A stretch of DNA of 64,000 nt. Source: Mycoplasmopsis fermentans PG18 (GTDB lineage Bacteria; Bacillota_I; Bacilli_A; Mycoplasmatales; Metamycoplasmataceae). The position numbers were made by a program, and so were the translations under genes. How positions within the stretch are numbered: position 1 is the stretch's first letter; every line of letters starts with the position of its first letter. Of this stretch, positions 53,708-64,000 are shown in pieces. The notes beneath the pieces are model-generated. The model saw nothing but the letters and a program-made list of their open reading frames with translations, had not been told where the DNA came from and did no database searches. The stretch is taken from positions 709,032-773,031 of the forward strand of contig NC_021002.1 in NCBI RefSeq assembly GCF_000209735.1, given 5' to 3'.

Positions 53708-53930
53708 AATATAAAAATAGTATTATTTATATTTTAATGTAAGAAATAATTAGTAAGTTTTTTAGTTATTTAAACAAGTTATCCACAAACTTATCAACAA
53801 TTAAAAGTCTTATTTATAGTATAAAAAGTAGAAAAGTTAACTTATTAACATATGTTTATAACTATGTGGAAAACTGTGTTTAAAAATAAGAATACTCTTT
53901 ATATATACTTAAAAATTTGATAATATCCTT
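53708..53930. other. Replication origin region (oriC) with DnaA boxes
   Basis: TTATCCACA at 53779-53787 is a perfect box. TTATCAACA at 53791-53799 and TTATTAACA near 53842-53850 are one-mismatch boxes, and TGTGGAAAA near 53865-53873 is TTTTCCACA on the other strand. They are embedded in very AT-rich DNA next to dnaA, and gene direction switches across the region, as expected for oriC. Confidence 0.85.
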
Positions 53931-54321
53931 ATTTAAAGACAAAAAAATATTTAATGAAAATGAATATTAAACTTATTTAAATGAGCTCAATAATGTTGTG
54001 TTTCAAATTTTATCAACTTTTATAGCTACAAATATGTTACACCACTATAATTCAGCAATTAGATTTAAATTTAGTTTCAAAAGAAAAGAAGATTCAATTT
54101 CTAAAAACTATATAAAAATTTAGTAGTTAATGATGGTAATTTGTGATCAAATAAGAATAAAACTTATAATTTAGATCTAAAGAATTATCTTTATAGTGAA
54201 TTCATCGTTTAAAATAATAAGTACAAACTACCAAGCATATGAAACTAGAAAGTGGATTTTATATTTTGTTTTTATTATTTTATTTTTTAAAATTAAGCAT
54301 ATTTATTTTTATATTATTCAA
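53931..54321. other. Region right of oriC with an unrecognised protein relic
   Basis: No intact gene. One plus-strand stretch (about 53973-54122) reads like protein, including VVFQILSTFIATNMLHHYNS and ending SKNYIKI at a TAG, but has no start or ribosome binding site. It is probably the tail of a lost gene. The AT-rich remainder may be the DNA-unwinding part of the origin. TATAAT at 54322-54327 is the -10 box of the next gene. Confidence 0.45.
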
Positions 54322-54335
54322 TATAATTTAATAAT

Positions 54336-56576
54336 ATGCAAGCAAAAACAACAATAAAAGTAAAAGGAACAATAAAAAAAATAAGAAAAGGATTGGCTCA
54401 AAAGTGAATTCTTTTTGAATTTAAATCTCAAGAAAACCAATTATTTGTTGTCTATGCTCGAATTAGTTCCGATGACTTTTTACAAGTTGGTTATTTATAT
54501 GAAATGGAATTAAGTGGGCCTAATAAATATAATAATTACATACTTGAAGGCTACAATATGATTGAAGCAACAAAAGAAGATTTAAAAGTTATGTTGAAGA
54601 ATCATATTAGAGGTTTTAAAGAAGAAGATCATAATATTTTAAAAGAAAATTTAGGTGAAAATTATTTAGATGTTATTAAAGATACACCTAAAGAAGAAAG
54701 AAAAATATTTTACGAATTTATTAAACCCCCTTTGCTTAAAAAAATAGAAGCTTTTATTGAAGAAGTTCTAAACATGGGTAAAGATGAAAGATTTTTTATA
54801 ACCAATAATATTTACAATTTTTATATTAAATTGAAGCAAAAATTACCTCTTGCAGATGGCGAATCATATTTAGATTTTTTTGATAAAAACAAAGAAAATC
54901 ATGAAGATCCTTATCTTATTTTGTATATTGAATTAGGATTAAGCTTTGACTCAGTAGACAATTTTGCAAGCTTAATAGGATATTCAAAAGATTGCGAAAC
55001 TAGATATTATGCAATAGTTTATAAATCTATTTATGATTTTGGAATTCAAGTTAATGATACATATTACAATTTGTCTGATTTACATAAAAATTGACTTGAA
55101 TTTACAAATGAGTTAATACTAAATAATAAGTTATCAATTTCAAAGCTTGCTATTGATAATATATTTATTAATTCTATAAACAAACTAATTGAAATGCAAA
55201 AATTATATTATGCAGAAAAAGAAGTTCCAACTATAGCACTTAGTTTTATTAAAGAACAAGAAGACTTTATTTTTGAAAAATTAATAACTATAAAAAATAA
55301 GATAAATAAAACTATTCCGCAAATAGAAGATGATACATTAACTGCTAAACAACTTGATGCTTTAAACATTGCACTAAATGAACCGATAAGCATAATTTCA
55401 GGATTCCCTGGCACTGGCAAAACATATTTAATTAGTAATATTTATGAGTCATTAATTGCCCAAAAAGTCTATAAAAAAGGTGAAATAGAAATTTTGACCC
55501 CCACTGGTAGAGCTGCAATTAATATTAAAAATAAGAGTAATAATTTGCCTGCAAAAACGATTCACAACTATTTAAAAATTGATAAAGAAGATGAAGACGT
55601 TGTTTATAACAATGATTGTGACAAAACGAAAGTTGTAATTATTGACGAGTTTTCAATGGTTAATTTAAAGATTTTTTATCAACTTTTAAGTCATTTATCC
55701 AAGCTTGAAAAGCTCATTATTGTTGGAGATAAAGATCAGCTTCCATGTATTGGACCTGGCAATTTAATGCACGACTTATGTAATTGAGATTTTATTCCTA
55801 AAACTCTTTTAATTGAAAATCAAAGAGCTGAAAGTGATGAAATTTGCGAACACTTTTTAAGTATTATTGATTCAAAAGTTAAAGAAGTTGAAATAGGAAG
55901 TACAAACACAATTCAAATGAAAGAAATAAACTCAGTTGCATTATTAAACGAATTATCATACTTATATCAAACTTATAATCCAGAATACAATTCTGAAAAA
56001 ATGGTAACCTTGATTCCACTTCATGATGGTCAAGTTGGAGCCAAAACAGTTAATAAATGATTGCAAAAAGAAAAACTAAATAATTACACATATAAGTTGC
56101 CTAAATTTAAACAAAGTAAAGACAACTATATCCAATCTTGAGAAGGTACAAAATTCTATTTATTTGACAATGTTATCCAATTAATAAATGATTATGAAAA
56201 AAATGTTTTTAATGGTGAGATCGGAATAATAAAAGAAATAATAGATGACAAAATTGTTAGTGTTGAATATCCACAAGGTGGAAATAAATTTAAAACAGTT
56301 AATTATGTAAAATCAGAAATAGCAATTAATTTATCTTTAGCATATGCTTTAACTGTTCATAAATTTCAAGGTTCAGAAGCGCCACATGTTGTAATTCCGG
56401 TTTTTAAAGATTATTCAAGAATGCTTAATAAAAAACTTTTATATACAGCAGTTTCAAGAGCTAAAGAAAAATTATTTATTTTAGGCGACTTAGCTTTATA
56501 CGCTAAAAAAACAAAAACTGAAGATTATAGTAAAATAAAAACATATTTATTTGATTTAATTAAGGAACAAAATTAA
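54336..56576 (+). CDS. RecD2-like superfamily 1 DNA helicase
   Basis: 746 residues. The N-terminal OB-like domain (KVKGTIKKIRKGLAQKWILF) is followed by the helicase core: Walker A GFPGTGKTYLISNI (near residue 360), EILTPTGRAAINI, Walker B VVIIDEFSMV, IVGDKDQLPCIGPG, VTLIPLHDGQVGAKTVN, and motif VI region YALTVHKFQGSEAP with YTAVSRAKEKLFI. This order fits RecD2/TraA-type 5'-3' helicases, which process DNA ends and stalled forks. It is the first gene right of oriC. TATAAT lies eight bases before ATG 54336 without a Shine-Dalgarno, so the message is leaderless. Confidence 0.9.
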
Positions 56577-56601
56577 TAAATAATTTATTATAATTTTCAT
56601 A

Positions 56602-57609
56602 ATGTTTATAACTAATACAAATGAACGAATGGTTTTAAACAAATTAAAAAATCACAACGTGAATGGTGTTTTAGCTGTTTTTGAATCTTTTGATATCAAC
56701 AAAATGGTTTATAACAAAATAAAAGGTTATATTTCACATCAAATTTGAATTAGAAGATCTTAAAATTGGCACATTGTGTTCAATTAATTACAATTTTGAT
56801 GATAAAAAAAAGATCATTAATTATTATTCTGAAGATTCACAAGTATTAAAACTTAAAGGCTCATTCCGTGCGAACAAAAATATTGAAGAATTCTATGAAA
56901 GTATTTTAGAAAACAAACCATTTCACTTTGATGGTGAAAATGTAATTGCATTTAATCAAAATGATATGGCTAGAAAATACGAAGCTCTCAAATATTATTA
57001 TAATTATATTGACTCGAAGTTTATCGATTCATCAAAAAATATTAAAGAATGTTTCCCAAATTATAAAGATGAACTTTTTGTTATTTATGCACTTCTAAAA
57101 GAATTTTATGGGTGCAATTATCCAGAAGGAAAACCAACTGAGTTGAAAAAGTAGTTGCTTTGTTTCCTTTAAATTCACAAGTTAGAGATGTTATTCACAA
57201 ATTAAATAATATTGATTTTTATTTCCAAGGTGTAATGTAAAATTTATTTAGTTCCTTTGTTTATGCTTTTATTCAAAATGTAAATAAGTATCATTTAAAC
57301 ATTTATAATAGTGAATTAGGTCAAGCTTTAGAAAATTATAAAAGAGATCTAATTGAATTAAGATTCTACAAAGATGACTTAGAAAAAAAGATCATTTACA
57401 ATAAAAAAAGTGAAGATTTTTTATCAGCTTATTGTTTGAATTATTATAAAGTTCAAGGTTCTGAATCTGATGTAGTTATCATTTACTTTGACAAAAACAT
57501 AGCCAAATATATTACTAAAAATCACTTATATACTGCTCTTTCAAGAGCTAAAAAGAAAATCATTATTATGAATGATGTAGATGAATTTAAAGAACAGTAC
57601 CTAAACTAA
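56602..57609 (+). pseudogene. Decayed helicase paralogue (superfamily 1, C-terminal part)
   Basis: From ATG 56602 (TATAAT seven bases upstream) the frame starts MFITNTNERMVLNKLKNHNV. It shifts near 56740 to the frame with IGTLCSINYNFDDKKKIINY, shifts again near 57150 to VVALFPLNSQVRDVIHKLNN, meets an in-frame TAA at about 57238, and ends with YYKVQGSESDVVIIYFDKNI and LYTALSRAKKKIIIMND, the last two helicase motifs. The similarity to the ends of the neighbouring RecD2-like protein suggests a degenerate duplicate or a related UvrD/RecD-type gene. Confidence 0.8.
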
Positions 57610-57675
57610 AAGAAATTAATGTTTTAACAAATATGAATTTTGAATTTAAAAATAAAAATAATTTATAATTAACAT

Positions 57676-58236
57676 ATGAAATTAATCGTAGGTTTAGGTA
57701 ATCCAGGAAACCAATATCGTTTTACAAAACACAATATTGGTTTTTTAACTGTCGACAAAATTTGTGCGAACTTTAATTTAACTCTTACAAAAGAAAAATT
57801 TAATGGCTTTTATGCAAAAACTGAAGATTTTATTTTAGCTAAGCCAACTACTTATATGAATAATTCTGGTGAATTTGTTCAAGCGATAGCTTCATTTTAT
57901 AAAATAGATCCTTCAGATATTTTGATTATTCATGATGAAAAGGATTATGAAATTGGTCAAGCAGCAATTAAAGTAGGCGGTTCAAGTGCTGGACATAATG
58001 GTGTTCAAAGCATAATTAATGCTCTTAGAAGCAATGAATTTAAGAGGCTTAGAATAGGAATCGGAAGAGATCCTAAAATGGAATTAAAAGATTATGTTTT
58101 AAGTAATTTTACAAGTGATCAAATGTTAGTAGTCGAACAAGTTCTAAATGTTGCTGCACAAGCTGCAATATCTTTTGTTTACAATGATATTAAGATAGTA
58201 ATGAATAACTTTAATGTTTTTCGTAAAGGTAAATAA
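57676..58236 (+). CDS. pth: Peptidyl-tRNA hydrolase
   Basis: 186 residues, normal length. It starts KLIVGLGNPGNQYRFTKHNI with the catalytic His in KHN(I)G, followed by AKPTTYMNNSGE, IIHDEKDYEIG (catalytic Asp) and GGSSAGHNGVQSII. It releases peptides from stalled peptidyl-tRNA. TATAAT at 57664-57669 lies six bases before ATG, so the message is leaderless. tilS starts one base after its stop. Confidence 0.97.
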   Translation: MKLIVGLGNPGNQYRFTKHNIGFLTVDKICANFNLTLTKEKFNGFYAKTEDFILAKPTTYMNNSGEFVQAIASFYKIDPSDILIIHDEKDYEIGQAAIKVGGSSAGHNGVQSIINALRSNEFKRLRIGIGRDPKMELKDYVLSNFTSDQMLVVEQVLNVAAQAAISFVYNDIKIVMNNFNVFRKGK

Positions 58237-58237
58237 T

Positions 58238-59128
58238 ATGTATATTTTAGGAATTAGTGGCGGCCCAGATTCAATGCTACTTTTACATGAATATGCTTAT
58301 AAAAAAGAGCCCATTTTTGTAGTGTGCATTAATTATAATCAAAGGATGGATTCACATAAAGATGTGGAAATTGTAGAAAATTATTGCAAACAAAATTTTA
58401 TAGATTATCAAATATACAATTTTGACCAAAAAGACTATAAAACAGGCAATTTTGAAGAATGGGCCAGAGACAAAAGAATGGAAATCTTTATTCAAAATTA
58501 TCATGAAAAGAATGCTTCTAAAATTTTGTTAGCACACCACAAAGATGATTTTTTAGAGTCATTTTTTATGCAAAAAGTAGCGAAAAGAAAACCTTCATTT
58601 TGAGGCATTAAAAAAACAAATATTTATAAAGGCTGTTTAATTGAAAGACCTTTTATTGATAAGTATTTTAAAGATGAAATTTTAGAAAAATGTAAAAAAC
58701 TAAAATTAGATTATGCAATTGATTACACCAATGAATTGCCTATTTATACACGCAATAAATTTAGATTAAAACTAAAGAAATTAACTAACGAAGAAAAACA
58801 AAAAATTATTGATGAAGTTAATGAAAAAAACAAAGAATTAGAATGATTAGAAAAAGAATTTAATAAAGCGTTTGCAAGCTGAAAAAAAATAGAATTCAAG
58901 GTTAATTATTATAAAGATCTTGATTATGAAATTCAAGAGCAATTAATTAGAAAATTTATTTTTGCTCATTGCGAAGATAAAATCAATTTAACTTCAGGCA
59001 AGATTAAAAATCTTGTTAATTATGTAATTGCAGATAATACAAATAATCCTATTTTTATTTTAAACAGTCAATATTATTTGCAAAAGTCGCAAGGAAAATT
59101 ATTACTAAAAAGTAAAATTACTATTTAA
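58238..59128 (+). CDS. tilS: tRNA(Ile)-lysidine synthase
   Basis: 296 residues. The PP-loop motif is LGISGGPDSMLLLHEY at the very N terminus. LLAHHKDDFLESFFMQ and TNELPIYTRNKFRLKL are the other TilS blocks. It converts C34 of the AUA-reading tRNA-Ile to lysidine. It is shorter than E. coli TilS because the C-terminal domain is reduced, as usual in mycoplasmas. The gene begins one base after pth (TAA-T-ATG) and is coupled to it. The codons for DQKDYKTGNF form a copy of the dispersed motif (58421-58455). Confidence 0.95.
58419..58456 (+). repeat. Dispersed motif, copy J, inside tilS
   Basis: TTTTGACCAAAAAG followed by the core ACTATAAAACAG (58434-58445) and GCAATTTTG. It differs from the consensus at two of 26 positions although it is coding sequence (DQKDYKTGNF). 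Confidence 0.65.
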
Positions 59129-59186
59129 TATAAATATTAATGTATAATTTGTTTTATTTATTAACCAAATTAAGAAAGGAGCATTT

Positions 59187-61280
59187 ATGCAAAAAAAACC
59201 AAGCATACTGTCAATTATTTTAATTACAGTATTGTCATTCTTAGCTTTATCAATCGTTTCATATTATTTGTTTAAAAGATTTGGACCTAAGCCTCAAATT
59301 GTTGACTTAAATCAATTTATGAATGATTTAAAAGCTGCTTCAGCTAGTCAATCAGATGATGTTTATTTTGCAAGTATAGAGTTTGACTCGTATTATGGAA
59401 CTGCAAAATATGTATATGCTGGTTTAGACTTAAAAGGTAACCGCATATTAGTTGAAAGAATTGCTCAAATTGGAAGATCTAATGCAGCATCATGATCTTC
59501 AACTAATGAAATTATTGGAGAAGGATTAGCCAATGTCTTAGGTAATAAAGCTGGTTTTAAAGGATTAACTTTTTTTGAATTCTTAAAAACTTTTGTCCTA
59601 ACAAAAGGTGGATCTTACTTAGCTAAACCTATTCCCGATGGACAACCTTCATTATTAAGAAGTTTACTTACTTCATTAATTCCAACATTTATTACTATTC
59701 TTTTATTATTTTTCCTTTACAGATACTTGATGAAAAAAAATATGAGTATGATGGGTGCAATTGGAGATGTAAAGAATCCTGCAAGAAAAGTCAAATCAGA
59801 TAAAACATTTAAAGATGTTGCAGGTAACAAAGAAGCAATTGAAGAAATTGAAGAAATTGTTGATTATCTTAAAAATCCTAAAAAATATGCACTTGCTGGT
59901 GCTAGAATGCCACATGGTATTTTACTTGGAGGCCCTACAGGGACAGGTAAAACATTGTTAGCTAAAGCTACAGCAGGTGAAGCAAATGTACCTTTCTACT
60001 TTATTTCAGCTTCAAACTTTGTTGAAATGTATGTTGGTTTAGGTGCTAAAAGAGTTAGAACTGTTTTTGCAGAAGCTCGTAAAAATGCTCCAGCTATTAT
60101 CTTTATTGATGAATTAGATGCTATTGGTCGTACCCGTGGAGCTGGTTTAGGCGGAGGTCATGATGAACGTGAACAAACACTTAACGAACTTCTTGTTGAA
60201 ATGGATGGTATGACTCAAAATAATGGAATATTAATTTTTGCAGCAACTAACCGTACAGACGTTTTAGACCCTGCTTTAACTCGTCCAGGTCGTTTTGACA
60301 GAACAATTACAGTTGGATTACCTGATGTTAAAGAACGTGAAGAAATTTTAGAATTGCATGCTAAAGGTAAAAGATTATCACCTGAAATTAAACTTGATCA
60401 AGTTGCAAAAAGAACTCCAGGATTTTCTGGCGCTCAACTTGAAAATGTTATTAATGAAGCCTCATTATTAGCAGTTAGAGCTAACTCAGACGTTATTAGA
60501 CGTGAAGATATTGATGAAGGTATCGATAGAGTTATGGCTGGACCTGCTAAGAAAAATAGAGTTATTACTAAAGAAGAACTTACAATGGTTGCTTACCACG
60601 AAGCCGGTCATGCTGTTGTTGGATTAAAAGTTAAAGGTGGAAACAAAGTTCAAAAAATTACCATTATTCCTCGTGGAAATGCCGGTGGTTACAACTTAAT
60701 GACACCCGAAGAAGAAAAATATAATGCAACAAAACAAGAATTGATTGCAATGATTACTGGATTTATGGGTGGTCGTGCATCTGAAGAATTAATTTATGGA
60801 AAAGACAATGTTTCTACAGGCGCTAGTGATGATATTTCTAAAGCAACCAAAATTGCTCGTAGAATGGTAACTGAATTTGGTATGTCACAACTTGGCCCTA
60901 TTCAATATGAAAAAGATGAAAGCTCTCCATTCTTAGGCCGTGATTATCTAAAAAGTGCTTCATTTAGTTCTCAAGTAGCCCACGAAATTGATCTTGAAGT
61001 TAGAAGAATAATGACAGAAGCAGAAAAGAATGCCGCTAAAATCATTAAAGAAAACAGACAACTTCTTGAATTAATCAAGACAGCTTTACTTGAAAATGAA
61101 ACAATTGTTGCTGAAGAAATTGAATACATTGAAAAGAATATGAAACTTCCTCCAAAAAGAGAAGCTGACAAAATCAAAACCAAAGTTTATACTTTAGATG
61201 AGCTTATCAATGAACACAAAGATGACAAAAAATTAGAAGATTCAAAAGCTGAAACAAAAAAAGATAATTCTAAAAAATAA
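59187..61280 (+). CDS. ftsH: ATP-dependent membrane zinc metalloprotease FtsH
   Basis: 697 residues. Two N-terminal membrane helices (about 9-30 and 170-190) flank a periplasmic-type loop. The AAA domain has Walker A GGPTGTGKT (the second Pro of the usual GPPGTGKT is Thr), Walker B IIFIDELDAIG, and DPALTRPGRFDR as second region of homology. The protease site is AYHEAGHAVVG, with the third zinc ligand in ASDDISKAT. It degrades misfolded membrane and some cytosolic proteins. AAAGGAG precedes ATG 59187. The C-terminal tail is a charged Lys/Asp/Glu stretch ending KKDNSKK; its last 20 bases are repeated 84 bases downstream. Confidence 0.97.
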
Positions 61281-61360
61281 TCATAATTACTTGCTTTAAA
61301 AGAGCAAGTTTTTATTTGAAATTTTGACTAAAAATCCTATAAAAAAGATAATTCTAAAAA
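61257..61360 (+). repeat. 20-bp direct repeat spanning the ftsH end, with motif copy I
   Basis: AAAAAAGATAATTCTAAAAA occurs at 61257-61276 (last codons of ftsH) and again exactly at 61341-61360. Between them lie the ftsH terminator and TTTTGACTAAAAAT-C-CTATAAAA (61323-61344), a copy of the dispersed motif whose 3' end runs straight into the second repeat. Confidence 0.8.
61288..61316 (+). terminator. Terminator of ftsH
   Basis: ACTTGCT (61289-61295) pairs with AGCAAGT (61303-61309) around TTAAAAG, then TTTTATTT. Confidence 0.82.
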
Positions 61361-61487
61361 TAGAAACATAATCTATTGATTAATAATTTTTACAAAAATT
61401 AATTTTTGTAATTTTCTATAAAAAATTAAATCTTTAATATTAAATATTTTTTATTATAATAATACATATTAATTATTAGGAGAAAGT

Positions 61488-64000
61488 ATGTGAAGATTAT
61501 TCAAAGAAGTTTTTAAATCTCTCTCTAAAAATAAAGTTATAGTTGCTGGACTAAGCATTTTAGTTTTTTTAACTTCAGCAATTTTTACCTTGCTATCAAA
61601 CGTTAGCTCTTCAATGGTTAATGGTTTTAATGATTATAAACATGTATCAAAATTGCAAGATATCAATGTTGACTTAAATTTACCAACACAAGGTAGTGCA
61701 TATAATCAAGGTTACTACATTAATGGTGAAAAATCAGATGATTTCAAAGGGACAAATAAAGACTATACACCAATTGAATATCAAATTGATTATCAAAGTG
61801 TAAAAGCTTCTTCATTGCCCGATTCAACTAAAAAAGAATATGAAGACTTTACAAGAAATGTTTTATTTTTTGGCAATGATAAAAGAGAATATTTGCCATT
61901 TAATAAAATAGGTAATATTGACCCTTCGGTAAATAGTTATTACTTTAAAAAAGATGACTTATTAAATCTTTACTCAATTTATAAAGCTGAACAAAACATT
62001 GAAAATAATAAAAACCCAGACATTGTTTTTGATTTAAAAGACATAAATAATTTAACTTTTGAACTAAAACAAAAAAACCGTTTCTTGAATATTTATGAAA
62101 AGAAAGGCGATACTTATGAACAAGTTTTTCTTGAAAAGAAACTTGAAAGAACTAACATTGTTCATTTCGATAAAACCTATAAAATAGGTAATTTAATGAA
62201 TTTAACTATCAACAATAATGAAATTTATGCAACTCAATTAAGTTCATTATTTATTAATACTGACACAAAGGAAATAACAGCAGACTATTCAAAAGGTAAA
62301 AGTTGAATTAACCAAGAAAAAGGTATTGAAATAGAACCTAAACAACTTGCTGCATTATTTAATTTTGAACCTACTTCATTTGATGGCAGTACTCCAAATG
62401 GCTTACTTTTTAAACAAAAAGATAAAACAACCAATTTAGATAAATTTATTAAATATAATCCAAGTTGAGCTGAAATAAATGAAAACTTAAATTTAAAACC
62501 TGACTGAAATCTTGAAGATGTTTTTGCAGCCAACCCTAAAGCAATAAAAGCTCAAAAGAAATTATCTTTAAACAAAAATAATAAATTTACTTTACCAATT
62601 GAATGAATTGCTAAAGAAGAAAACATAGTTCGTTTTTTAAGATGAAACTACTACACAAGTTTTGTTGATAAAGATAAATCAAAAGATAAATGATTAGGTG
62701 CTTTCAAAACATTTATGGAAGACTTAATTGAGTCTTCAAAAACAAATCCAGAAAACAAAAAAATGTTAGATAAATTAACAACTTTTTCATATTGAAGAAA
62801 AAGTAAAAAGAATATAGTTACCCCATACAAAAGTGACAAAACATTAGATTTAAGTAACAAAATTACAAAAGAATCGGTTATTCCATTAGGCTCAAGTTTT
62901 AATTATTTTGAAACAACTCAATTAGAGTTATATACAAAAGATTCAAGAATTAGACCAGATGGTCAAAAATATTTAATTGGAAAAGACACTCCTAGAACAA
63001 TTAATAAAATTGAAAAAGAATCACAATTCTTAAAAGATAAAGTTAGATTTTTAGATGAAATTAACAATGAAAACATTAAATCTGAAAGATTTGCAATTAT
63101 TAAAAATGAAGCTTATGAATCAACAAAAAGAAAAATCATTGATTTAATTGTAGCAAAAGTTAAACAAGATAATATCGGACTTCGTAAAACTTTAACTGTT
63201 GATGGAATTAATGAGGAAACAGGAAAACAAAATGTTTTCCACTTTATTAATACAGGTGATGAGAATTATGTAGTTGATGGTGTTAAATTAAATGTTGGTA
63301 AATTATATGATGAATATTATGATCCTTCAATTTTAAATAAAGCAACCGAAAACCAGAACAACATTTATAAAACTCATCAACTTACACCTTATGTTTCTTC
63401 TTTAGTTTTACAATCAATTGGACGTAACTTATATCCTAATCCTGAGTATATTAGACCTGCATATCATTTTGGAAAATTAATTGACTACAACCAAAAAACA
63501 GGTGAATTAAAAGAAACAAAAAATGCAAAAATTGTTCCTTTAACTCAATTTATTCCACACGATCAAAATAAAGATGGTTCGAAAACTCCAGATTATAATT
63601 TAACTAATCTTGGTGTTGCATTTTTTGGAAGCAAATACAAAATCGTTAGAAGACAAAAAGATGTAAACAATAAATATGTAAGCCCTGAGACATGAGAAGT
63701 TGTTTATACAGAAAAAATGCCACAAAATGGTATGGATAAGGGTCTTTTGTCAAAATGAATGGAAAAATATCAATTAACTATTGCAACCAAATTTATTAAA
63801 ACAAGTGGTAATGGTTGAGTAAAACAAGACTCTACTTTCCAAAATGTTTCATATATCCCAATGCTTTTTTTAAGTCCAAAATCTCAATTAATTTATGATG
63901 TTTTAAATCATGGAAAAATTGATTATTTAGCTAATGCAATTGAAAAATATTTATTAAATTTTGATTTAGTTAAACAACAATTTATTACACCTGAGCAAGT
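61488..64000 (+). CDS. Very large membrane protein, probable FtsX-type ABC permease (5' part)
   Basis: The frame is open for 837 residues to the end of the window, TGA read as Trp. The N terminus WRLFKEVFKSLSKNKVIVAG leads into one membrane helix (about 18-40, VIVAGLSILVFLTSAIFTLL). Then comes a long extracellular region rich in Asn, Lys, Asp and Tyr without further helices. This layout (first helix, huge outer domain, later helices in the missing part) matches the very large mycoplasma ABC permeases of the MacB/FtsX type that lie upstream of their ATPase. Without the C terminus this is inference. AGGAG stands seven bases before ATG 61488. Confidence 0.7.

Noticed and set aside
84-61360. The ACTATAAAACAG copies as a CRISPR array
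   Set aside because: The copies are kilobases apart with no regular spacers and no cas genes nearby. The end GTTTTATAGT only superficially recalls type II repeats.

Overview
The window is mycoplasma DNA (class Mollicutes, probably the Mycoplasmopsis/Metamycoplasma group that includes M. synoviae, M. agalactiae and M. bovis). It is very AT-rich. In lysS, tyrS, dnaA, ftsH, xfp and the PTS genes TGA must be read as tryptophan to keep a conserved frame. There are lipoprotein signal peptides, no cell-wall genes, many pseudogenes and several insertion sequences. Any caller using the standard code will cut most genes here into pieces. One lactonase keeps, at identical residue numbers, all five phosphate-binding residues I recall for the M. 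synoviae enzyme.

Layout. 0.1-4.0 kb: one large membrane-anchored surface protein. 4.1-6.1 kb: an intact ISLre2-type transposase, a decayed IS30-type transposase and a cluster of hairpins. 6.1-9.2 kb (minus): a glycosyltransferase, a YvcK/CofD-like gene with a frameshift, and a nucleotidyltransferase. 9.4-10.9 kb: a dead IS30-family element. 10.9-15.0 kb (minus): galE with a glycosyltransferase, then an alpha/beta hydrolase with lplA. 15.1-15.3 kb: a candidate structured RNA with a consensus promoter and terminator. 15.6-19.1 kb (plus): glucose PTS EIICBA and a BspA-like lipoprotein. 19.2-20.6 kb: an intact IS3-family element. 20.6-28.4 kb (minus): an ascorbate-type PTS and pentose-phosphate operon headed by a phospho-furanose lactonase. 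28.8-34 kb: a decayed gene, lysS, IS remnants, four tRNA genes, a lipoprotein and a BI-1 family protein. 34.2-38.3 kb (plus): a methyltransferase-like protein and phosphoketolase. 38.4-46.6 kb: ZIP transporter, yebC, nadE, tRNA-Thr, glpF, tyrS, ytpR, degV and dCMP deaminase. 46.6-50.7 kb: lipoprotein debris and an intact type-17-like lipoprotein. 50.8-54 kb: rlbA, dnaN, dnaA and oriC. 54.3 kb to the end (plus): recD2-like helicase, a decayed helicase paralogue, pth, tilS, ftsH and the start of a very large membrane protein.

How it fits together. Genes right of oriC run plus and most housekeeping genes left of it run minus, as expected for leading-strand transcription away from the origin. The PTS operon should turn imported ascorbate (or a related lactone) into D-xylulose 5-phosphate. 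That is the substrate of the phosphoketolase encoded 7.5 kb away, giving acetyl phosphate and glyceraldehyde 3-phosphate.

Most unusual features: (1) a dispersed motif with core ACTATAAAACAG, present about ten times in this window, mostly between genes, with imperfect inverted arms like a tyrosine-recombinase site and one copy inside tilS; (2) the glycosyltransferase / YvcK-CofD-like / nucleotidyltransferase operon, which superficially parallels the CofC-CofD pair although nothing here suggests F420; (3) the unidentified RNA upstream of ptsG; (4) many leaderless-looking genes whose -10 box lies 6-9 bases before ATG.
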